Source: Deltaproteobacteria bacterium (GTDB lineage Bacteria > Desulfobacterota > Desulfobacteria > Desulfobacterales > JAABPS01). From it: a stretch of 7,790 bases of DNA. Location: the NCBI GenBank assembly GCA_019309685.1, contig JAFDFT010000094.1:1-7790 (forward strand), given 5' to 3'. Below, one piece after another: positions 6,876 through 7,790 of the stretch; within the stretch, counting starts at the first letter, position 1; every line of letters begins with the position of its first letter. A program made the translations under genes and the position numbers. Below the pieces are notes generated by a model. It saw only the letters and a program-made list of their open reading frames with translations. It searched no databases and was not told the DNA's origin.

Positions 6876-6968
6876 AAATTATTTTATAAGATCGGCTAAA
6901 AAGAAAACCGGCAGTGAGCACCGTTTGCAAACAGCTTTTTAACAAATCAAATAAAGGAAAAATTGTCT
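6876..6968 (+). other. Short spacer between the two MBL-fold genes
   Basis: This 93-base gap contains a perfect palindrome GTTTGCAAAC (6923-6932) nested between TAAAAAG and CTTTTTA, which are themselves complementary, and a small CGG/CCG hairpin. The structure is too AT-rich and lacks a clean stem plus U tract, so it is not called a terminator. The two flanking genes are probably co-transcribed. AAAGGAAA (6953-6960) serves as the ribosome-binding site for the second gene. Confidence 0.35.
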
Positions 6969-7790
6969 ATGAACCAATATAAACACCCAATGGCTTTACC
7001 TGAAGAATTCACCAGGCTAAATCCGGCTACGGAGCATACTGAGAAAAAAAACGCGGCCGTTCTGGAGGAACTTCCTTTTGAGGACCGGCGGAGTTTCGAA
7101 AATGCCGCACGTGGATTTATTGCGAGTATATCCCCCCTTACGATTACACGGCCCGAAGATGGCAAAACAACATATGATCAGTCAGGCCTTACGTTTCTCT
7201 CAGGCGAAGCACCCCCAACAGCTAATCCAAGTCTCTGGAGACAGGCTCAACTTAATATCATGCATCATGGTCTTTTTGAGGTTGTCGACGGCATCTATCA
7301 GGTTCGGTCGTTTGACATAGGACATATGACGCTTGTTCGAGGAAAGACAGGGTGGATTGTAATCGATCCCCTTACATCTGCAGAGTCTTCAAGAAAAGCC
7401 CTTGATCTTGCCAATGAACACCTGGGAAACAGACCCGTTGTTGCGGTCATATACACTCACAGCCATGGGGATCATTTTTTGGGAGTTACTGGTGTTATTG
7501 ATATGGAGGATGTTGAAGCAGGAAAGGTTGAGGTCATTGCCCCAGACCACTTTGTAAAGGAAGCTCTCAGCGAAAATGTGCTTGTCGGCAATGTCATGGC
7601 TCGGCGAGCGGCCTATATGTATGGACGGTCGCTGCCTCCATCCCCTCAGGGTTTTATTACCTGCGGCCTGGGAACACAGTTATCTATGGGAACGATCGGA
7701 TTTATCGCTCCAACCGATATTATAACAAAAACTGGCGAAACCCGGGTGATTGATGACGTTGAGATCGTATTTCAAATGACACCGGATACT
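6969..7790 (+). CDS. Alkylsulfatase, SdsA1/YjcS-like MBL-fold hydrolase (5' part, runs off the window)
   Basis: The frame is open from ATG 6969 to the window end, giving 274 residues of a protein whose family is usually about 650 long. The family hydrolyses primary alkyl sulfate esters to alcohol and sulfate with a binuclear zinc centre. Visible signatures are FEDRRSFENAARGFIAS (37-53), the metal-binding IYTHSHGDHFLG (161-172), ENVLVGNVMARRAAYMYG (202-219), a PQG...GLGTQLSMGT segment (226-242) and PTDIIT-TGETRVIDDVEI-FQMTP (248-272), all in family order. All four HSHGDH ligands are present (His164, His166, Asp168, His169). The glutamate ligands and C-terminal SCP2-like domain lie beyond the window. 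No signal peptide is seen, whereas several characterised relatives are exported, so a cytoplasmic location is inferred. The ribosome-binding site AAAGGAAA lies eight bases upstream. Substrate range is not determined by sequence alone. Confidence 0.93.
   Translation, partial: MNQYKHPMALPEEFTRLNPATEHTEKKNAAVLEELPFEDRRSFENAARGFIASISPLTITRPEDGKTTYDQSGLTFLSGEAPPTANPSLWRQAQLNIMHHGLFEVVDGIYQVRSFDIGHMTLVRGKTGWIVIDPLTSAESSRKALDLANEHLGNRPVVAVIYTHSHGDHFLGVTGVIDMEDVEAGKVEVIAPDHFVKEALSENVLVGNVMARRAAYMYGRSLPPSPQGFITCGLGTQLSMGTIGFIAPTDIITKTGETRVIDDVEIVFQMTPDT

Noticed and set aside
6910..6932. GAGCACCGTTTGC before the alkylsulfatase as a sigma-54 promoter
   Set aside because: GG is replaced by AG and the spacing to GC is only 8; the core contacts are missing.

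Overview
The window looks like part of a bacterial chromosome from the sulfate-reducing Desulfobacterota (deltaproteobacterial type). This is inferred from three things: a sigma-54 activator facing a -24/-12 promoter, a TAXI-type TRAP transporter beside alkylsulfatase-family genes, and an intergenic repeat of the 'FWIPAFA-MT' kind common in those genomes. No rRNA or other taxonomic marker is present, so the assignment is tentative. No tRNA, rRNA, CRISPR array or transposase gene was seen.

Layout. Positions 1-1469 (minus strand) hold a GAF plus AAA+ sigma-54 activator gene. Its reading frame is cut by a TAA at 45-47, exactly where the C-terminal Fis-type helix-turn-helix begins; that domain continues in the same frame to the window edge. 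Positions 1470-1856 are an AT-rich divergent control region with a well-spaced sigma-54 promoter (1614-1630, plus strand) and a 9-bp inverted repeat (1494-1521) placed like an upstream activator site. On the plus strand follow a small unrecognised protein (1857-2147), a fused TRAP permease (2188-4068) and a TAXI periplasmic binding protein (4132-5226), closed by a likely terminator (5242-5280). Positions 5305-5531 carry a 227-bp MITE-like or REP-like repeat with 13-bp terminal inverted repeats. Then come two metallo-beta-lactamase (MBL) fold genes. The first (5622-6875) has an alkylsulfatase dimerisation domain but has lost nearly every metal ligand. The second (6969 to past the window end) is an SdsA1/YjcS-like alkylsulfatase with an intact HSHGDH site.

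How the genes may work together (inference). The activator would switch on a sigma-54-dependent operon that imports an organic anion through the TRAP-TAXI system. The two MBL proteins lack signal peptides, so hydrolysis of a sulfate ester would occur in the cytoplasm. In a sulfate reducer this could supply both an electron donor (the alcohol) and an electron acceptor (sulfate). The most notable points are the pairing of an apparent pseudoenzyme with its active relative and the in-frame stop that separates the activator from its DNA-binding domain.
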